Below the pieces are notes generated by a model that was given only the letters and a program-made list of their open reading frames with translations, ran no database searches and was not told the DNA's origin. Made by a program: the position numbers and the translations under genes. Below, piece after piece: positions 58,961-64,000 of a DNA stretch of 64,000 nt. Numbering within the stretch: the first letter of the stretch is position 1; every line of letters starts with the position of its first letter. Origin of the DNA: Orobanche coerulescens (taxonomy: Eukaryota > Streptophyta > Magnoliopsida > Lamiales > Orobanchaceae); NCBI GenBank assembly GCA_033398695.1, contig CM065805.1, positions 168,617,787 to 168,681,786 of the forward strand, given 5' to 3'.

Positions 58961-59652
58961 AGTTTTTTCAGTTTTTACCATTTCCGTCGTATTTCATGTT
59001 TTTCATTTTTTACCATTTTCGTCGTGGTTCATCTTCATTGTTGTGCATAAGAAATTTTTTTATCATTAAAAAATTATCATAAAAAATGAGCTGGAGAGAA
59101 ATAAAATTACTATAGCAAGTAAATAAAAATAATTGGGCTAAACCGAAACATTAAATAATAAGTAAACACTAAAAAAAACTAATACTTTTTAAAATTACAA
59201 CTAATACTATAAAAAATCACCATTTTTTAAATTCTATAGCAATTTTTTTTTTTTAATTTCCAACAATCACAACTCACTCACCCATCACCAGTCAATAGCG
59301 TGCTTATAGCAATGGTGCTTTTATTTGTTTATGCATCAATCACAACTCAACACGTCAAAGTCGCATCAACCGAAAAACCAATGTGAATAAATAATATGCA
59401 ATGAAATTTGTTGTAGCATTGAATTAGTATAATATATTATGTGGAAGACAAATCATCCACGTAATTCCAACATATAAGAATTAGTAGCTACAAACCAAAA
59501 TATATGTGGTTTACTTTTCACTATTTGCACGAAAATCACCTTATTAAATACATTGCAATTCAAATAAATTCTAGTAACATATAAAATTACACTTGTACAT
59601 AGAACTCAACAAATAAAAAATTTATATTTCCATTACATCAACAAAATTAATG
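58961..59652. other. AT-rich MULE 3' end and flanking DNA
   Basis: No genes. The element's right terminal repeat is presumed near 59300-59330. The rest is AT-rich with no recognised feature. Confidence 0.35.
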
Positions 59653-59660
59653 CACAATAT

Positions 59661-60121
59661 TAGGGGTGTTCAAAACCGGATATCCGGACTTTCGGATATC
59701 CGAAATTTCGGATATCCGAAAATTCGGATAGTAGATTTTGATATCCGATATCCGTATCCGAAAAAAAATAAAAATTTTATTCGGATATCCTTATATTCGA
59801 AAAAAATATTCGGATTTGGATATCGGATATCCGAATATCCGATAAAAACTACGGATATGGATATCGGATATCCGAATATCCGAATACTTTTTATTATTAA
59901 AAATATAAAAAAATAAAAATTTTAGGATTTTTCGGATATTTCGGATATCCGAATATCCGATTTTTCTGAAAACTACTATCCGATATCCGAATCCGAAGTT
60001 CCGGATATCCGAACTTCGGATATCCGAATTATCGGATATCCGAATTTTCGGATATCCAAAACTTCGGATTTTCGGATATTTCGGATCGGATATCGGATAT
60101 CGAATATTTTTGAACACCCTA
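59661..60121. mobile_element. hAT MITE built from CGGATATCCG motifs
   Basis: The ends are TAGGGGTGTTCAAAA and TTTTTGAACACCCTA, with the perfect 8-bp target-site duplication CACAATAT (59653-59660 and 60122-60129). Over twenty copies of the palindrome-like CGGATATCCG and variants make up most of its 461 bp. The open frames in it are by-products of the repeats. Confidence 0.92.
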
Positions 60122-60129
60122 CACAATAT

Positions 60130-60359
60130 ATGTAAAAATAATGAATTGTTATAAATGGGTGAATAGTAGATCCAACGCATTTTACGCATTAGATCAGTAG
60201 TCCATTAACTAATCCGTCATGTGTAAACCATGTTTGGCTCCTCGATTTGCCATTTCATCTCCAAGGCTAAAATAGAACAGTAGACATGAAGAAAATAATT
60301 ATAAAATAATTATTTTACTTAAATCGAGGTTTTTTGAATTATTTGACAACACGGCCCAT
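60130..60359. other. Short non-coding stretch
   Basis: Nothing recognised between the hAT MITE and the tandem array. Confidence 0.35.
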
Positions 60360-61690
60360 GCCAGAAGGTTGTCATTGTGCAGTCTTTTATTTGGATCATC
60401 CTTTGAGAAAATCTTAAATGGAATCCAAATATGCAACTCAATAATATGTAACAGGTACTTTTAATAACAGTCAAGATATATACACCAAGTTCATTGGAAT
60501 ACAAACAACATCAAATATAAAACCGAAAGAACAAGAAGTGTGAAACGTTTATTTCTCATGTTAGCTGGGGACCTCTATTAACATTTGCATCTCTTGCATC
60601 TTCTCTTATCAAATCAAAGCACAATGCAGGGAGACTATTCATTTCAAACACTATGAAATGAATGCCAGCAAGAAGGTTGTCATTGTGCAACCTTTAGTTG
60701 GATCATCCTTTGAGAAAATCTTAAATGCTCGATAACAGATCAAAATAAAATTTCAATTTAAAATGAATCCAAATATGCAACTCAATAATTTGTCACATGT
60801 ACTTTTAATAACTGCCAATATATATACCAAGTTCATTGGAATACAAACAACATCAAATATAAAACCGAAAGAACAAGAAGTGTGAAACGTTTATTTCTCA
60901 TGTTAGCTGGGGACCTCTATTAACATTTGCATCTCTTGCATCTTCTCTTATCAAATCAAAGCACAATGCAGGGAGACTATTCATTTCAAACACTATGAAA
61001 TGAATGCCAGCAAGAAGGTTGTCATTGTGCAACCTTTAGTTGGATCATCCTTTGAGAAAATCTTAAATGCTCGATAACAGATCAAAATAAAATTTCAATT
61101 TAAAATGAATCCAAATATGCAACTCAATAATTTGTCACATGTACTTTTAATAACTGCCAATATATATACCAAGTTCATTGGAATACAAACAACATCAAAT
61201 ATAAAACCGAAAGAACAAGAAGCGTGAAACGTTTATTTCTCATGTTAGCTGGGGACCTCTATTAACATTTGCATCTCTTGCATCTTTTCTTATCAAATCA
61301 AAGCACAATGCAGGGAGACTATTCATTTCAAACACTATGAAATGAATGCCAGCAAGAAGGTTGTCATTGTGCAACCTTTAGTTGGATCATCCTTTGAGAA
61401 AATCTTAAATGCTCGATAACAGATCAAAATAAAATTTCAATTTAAAATGAATCCAAATATGCAACTCAATAATATGTCACATGTACTTTTAATAACTGCC
61501 AAGATATATATACCAAGTTCATTGGAATACAAACAACATCAAATATAAAACCGAAAGAACAAGAAGTGTGAAACGTTTATTTCTCATGTTAGCTGGGGAC
61601 CTCTATTAACATTTGCATCTCTTGCATCTTCTCTTATCAAATCAAAAGGACAATGTAGGGACATTGTTCATTTAAAACATTATGAAGATA
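60360..61690. repeat. 342-bp tandem repeat array, about four units
   Basis: Units begin GAAGGTTGTCATTGTGCA at 60364, 60672, 61014 and 61356. The period is 342 bp, except that the first unit is 308 bp because it lacks a 34-bp piece containing GCTCGATAACAGATC. Units are nearly identical. A conserved landmark is CATGTTAGCTGGGGACCTCT. The array carries no coding frame. Confidence 0.92.
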
Positions 61691-62867
61691 AATAAATAAA
61701 CACTCTTTTCCCTGCGGCGAGCAGTCCGTTTCCTTGGGAGGAAATCAAGAGATTCGTGTTTTGGGTGTTGAAACTTTTTCTGTGATACTTTTGCCCCCTT
61801 TAACTCTGAAACAACGAAAAATATTTTTGTGAAATCTCGGTATTTGGGGGAAAATAAACTTGAAAATCACATGAAAATGCCACAAAAAATCAATGAGGAA
61901 AAAGAAAAAAAAAATTCCAAGCATGACCTTTGATCAACGTGCAAATTCAACACGACTTTTTTCAATTGACGAAATAAATGGTAACCTTCAATATTTTGCA
62001 AAACGGATCACTGCAATTTTAAAAATACAGTAGACCCAAAAGTGCACCAATTTCTCTCTCGCCTACCCCGCAATATCAACGTAATTGCAAAGCTGAAGTA
62101 AAAAACTCCCGATTAGTTGTCATACCATTCAAACTCACGAGAGTCACACGAACTGATCTTAGAACCATGACATTTAGGTTATAAAAACTTTGTATTGAGA
62201 AAATGAGATTTTGGGTCGAGAAACTCAAATGATTTTGTATTAATAAATAAGATTTTGGGTTGATGACCCCAAGCAAATTTTACAAACAACTAAAGAATGA
62301 AACCTAAAGATTTTTGAGTCGTAAAAAAATCACCCGACATTTTAAAATAATTTCCAAAAAGTTGTATTCTGTGTTTTAAAATGTCTAGGACTTTTGAGTT
62401 ATTAAATAATCTTGAAAGTTGTTTGGTATGATTAAGTGTGGTATCAATGAATTAATCATCTATGGATTCTTGTTAAATAATTGTGGAGATGAATTGTTAA
62501 ATAATGATGATGAGAAGTATATTTCCTATATTCATTGTACTTGCAATAGCGATTCTAATATCGATTCAAGTACAAGTGGTTTTGAAGAGCAATCACATGG
62601 GTGATACGAAAATAATGGTGGTCTACAATGATACTAGATATCGGGAGTATTAAGTCGTGTTATATATATATTCAATTTGGTGTATTTAAATTTTTACTTG
62701 AGTATGTCTTCATATGAGTTGTTGGAATATTTTTTAAGTCTGTTGACTTATTAAGTCTTTGCTGTATTTTAGTCAGTTATGTTATTGAGTATATAGTATT
62801 TATGGGGTTTGCAACGGCCTTGTTTGTAATTATCATTCTTGTTTGTAATTAACATTCTTGTTTAAAA
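61691..62867. other. Non-coding, repeat-poor stretch
   Basis: A short open frame at 62419-62604 (61 aa, Asn/Asp/Ser-rich) resembles nothing I know and is probably chance. No RNA gene or element ends were recognised. Confidence 0.3.
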
Positions 62868-63065
62868 GGGGGTGAGTTGGCGCAGTGGTAAGTGCCCAAT
62901 CCATGAACCAATTGGTCATGGGTTCAACTCCTGCCGGGGGTCAAAAAAACTGGAAACAACCTCTCCACCTTTGGGTGGGGCAAGACTGCGTACTATCCTA
63001 CCCTCCACAAACTCTACAAATGCGGGATATATTGAGTACATTCTGTTATTATGTGAATTATAAAA
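62868..63065 (+). mobile_element. tRNA-derived SINE
   Basis: An internal RNA polymerase III promoter is visible: A box TGGCGCAGTGG at 62878-62888 and B box GGTTCAACTCC at 62921-62931, about 33 bases apart as in tRNA genes. GGGTGAG at the start and TGCCGGGGG after the B box recall the tRNA acceptor end. The unrelated body GGGGCAAGACTGCGTACTAT and CCTACCCTCC follows. It does not fold as a functional tRNA over its whole length, so a SINE is the better call. Confidence 0.75.
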
Positions 63066-63380
63066 AGTAAAATTAGAAACAAGAATAAATTACAGAAAAA
63101 TATACTGGAAAATTTAGAAAGATAAAACTCTTTGTGAAAGGCAATTATATCATGTTACTGTTGATGGATCAAACATATTATCCTCAAATATACAACAACA
63201 AACATCTTTGATTTTGTAGCACACTAGAAAACGAAGATCTAACGAACCGGGAGAATGCAAGAACTGAGCAAACTTATTTCTGTATGCAAAAATGCTTGAA
63301 TGTGGTGTTCGAAATGCATCCGAGGATGCTACTATTTATACTAATCTCCACCATCAAGGTAGATGTTGTGCATCAATAGC

Positions 63381-63703
63381 AGGTTAATGGTGTTTAATGA
63401 CCATAAAACTGCTCATTTAAGACATACTTAAGACACATAATTAGTGTCTTGTAATCACCGACCATTTCATTTCAACAGTCATATTCCATGAGAGGTAAAT
63501 CAACAGTCACCAATAGGGCTGCTCAAAAAAATCTGAAAAAATAGGTTAAATGGTGTTTAATGACCATAAAACTGCTCTCATTTAAGACATGCTTAAGACA
63601 CACAATTAGTGTCTTGTAATCACCGACCATGTCATCCAACAGTCATATTCCATGAGAGGTAAATCAACAGTCACCAATAATGTTGTTCAAAAAAATTTGA
63701 AAA
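63381..63703. repeat. 162-bp tandem duplication
   Basis: Two copies of a unit beginning AGGTTAATGGTGTTTAATGA start at 63381 and 63543. Shared landmarks are TTAAGACATACTTAAGACAC and ATTCCATGAGAGGTAAATCA. Confidence 0.88.
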
Positions 63704-63904
63704 AAAACAAAAACCGATAAAACCAAACTGCAAAATGGGTAATTGAACTGGGGTTATAGGAATCTGGGTGGGTATAGGGAGGTATTTATTGAACCGGGTT
63801 GGTTCATGGTTCTGAATTTTGGGAGCTGGTGGGTAACCGAACTGGTCCATTATATGGGTACTAATGTAATTTTGTGTACAAGTATACAAAACAAAACCAA
63901 ACCA

Positions 63905-64000
63905 AACATACCCAGTATATCCCGCTCAGAGCAGGGCCTGGGGAGGGTAAGATGTACGCAGACCATGCCCCTACCTATTACGGTAGGGAGGCTGTTTCCG
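63905..64000 (+). mobile_element. Au-like SINE, cut by the window edge
   Basis: CATACCCAGTATATCCCGCT, CCTGGGGAGGGTAAGATGTA, CGCAGACCATGCCCCTACCT and GGGAGGCTGTTTCCG match the body of the Au-like SINE frequent in Solanales and other asterids. The window ends inside it. Confidence 0.65.

Larger units (their letters stand above)
47611..59330 (+). mobile_element. Mutator-like element with FAR1, transposase, SWIM and OTU-like domains (decayed)
   Basis: The left end near 47611 reads GGGCATCTGCACATCATATA, like MULE terminal repeats. ACTATAAGCACACTTCTGACAG at about 47672 recalls GCTATAAGCACGCTATTGAC, read in reverse at about 59310, so both borders are estimates. Inside, in order on the plus strand, are a FAR1-type DNA-binding domain, a MULE transposase, a SWIM zinc finger and an OTU-like cysteine protease region. 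At least four in-frame stops or shifts make it non-autonomous now. It is also split by an LTR element at 49034-56739, after residue H of SHPASH. Confidence 0.75.

Noticed and set aside
59650..60189. Two overlapping open frames read as a repeat protein (RISGYPK.../KIRSFGYPKIRI...)
   Set aside because: They are translations of the CGGATATCCG motif array of a hAT MITE.
60360..61690. A CRISPR array or similar repeat-spacer system
   Set aside because: Repeats are head-to-tail 342-bp units with no unique spacers, and the genome is a plant's.
62419..62604. A 61-aa gene
   Set aside because: It is short, biased to Asn/Asp/Ser, with no homology I recognise and no splice context.
62878..62945. A tRNA gene from the A and B boxes
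   Set aside because: The sequence between the boxes and the 3' part do not give a full cloverleaf with matched acceptor arms, and a SINE body follows.

Overview
This window is plant nuclear DNA. It holds interrupted genes with GT-AG introns, orthologues of plant-only genes, MITEs, LTR retrotransposons, RTE-type LINEs and tRNA-derived SINEs. A SINE at the right edge resembles the Au-like family common in asterids, so an asterid eudicot is my best guess, with low certainty. There is no prokaryotic content. Every boundary was read by eye; no alignment or database search was run.

Three cellular genes can be reconstructed. (1) The 3' end of a GT77-type nucleotide-diphospho-sugar transferase (At4g15970-like), + strand, 24-1830. 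(2) A complete gene for ARC3, the FtsZ-like and MORN-repeat regulator of chloroplast division, + strand, 4088-27388, in 16 exons coding for about 778-790 aa. (3) A complete gene for a SNF2 ATPase of the CHR19/SMARCAD1 (Fun30-like) type, - strand, 30017-43786, in 12 exons coding for 753 aa. ARC3 and the CHR19-like gene converge and share a 2.6-kb intergenic region.

Most of the rest is transposable elements, many with readable target-site duplications (TSDs). ARC3 intron 12 (12.9 kb) lies between the FtsZ-like and MORN parts of the gene. It holds a Ty3/gypsy element (12873-24934, TSD ACACA). That element was later broken by an RTE LINE (15148-19013, itself carrying a hAT MITE), by a second hAT-like element (19271-19965), and by a third insertion (21520-24278). 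The third insertion carries a hAT MITE, which in turn carries a fold-back MULE MITE: five levels of nesting. Intron 8 of the CHR19-like gene holds two more hAT-like elements, a copia fragment and a truncated LINE of the same family.

The right third (about 47.6-59.3 kb) is a decayed Mutator-like element. It encodes a FAR1-type DNA-binding domain, a MULE transposase, a SWIM zinc finger and an OTU-like cysteine protease domain. Its transposase is split by a young LTR retrotransposon (49034-56739, TSD CTCAT) that codes only for Athila/Tat-like Gag and protease. Each LTR of that element has an array of GTGCCGCGGCTCA-type motifs just upstream of a TATA box, and a third array lies in the internal non-coding part. 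The right end holds another hAT MITE, a 342-bp tandem repeat array and two SINE-like sequences.
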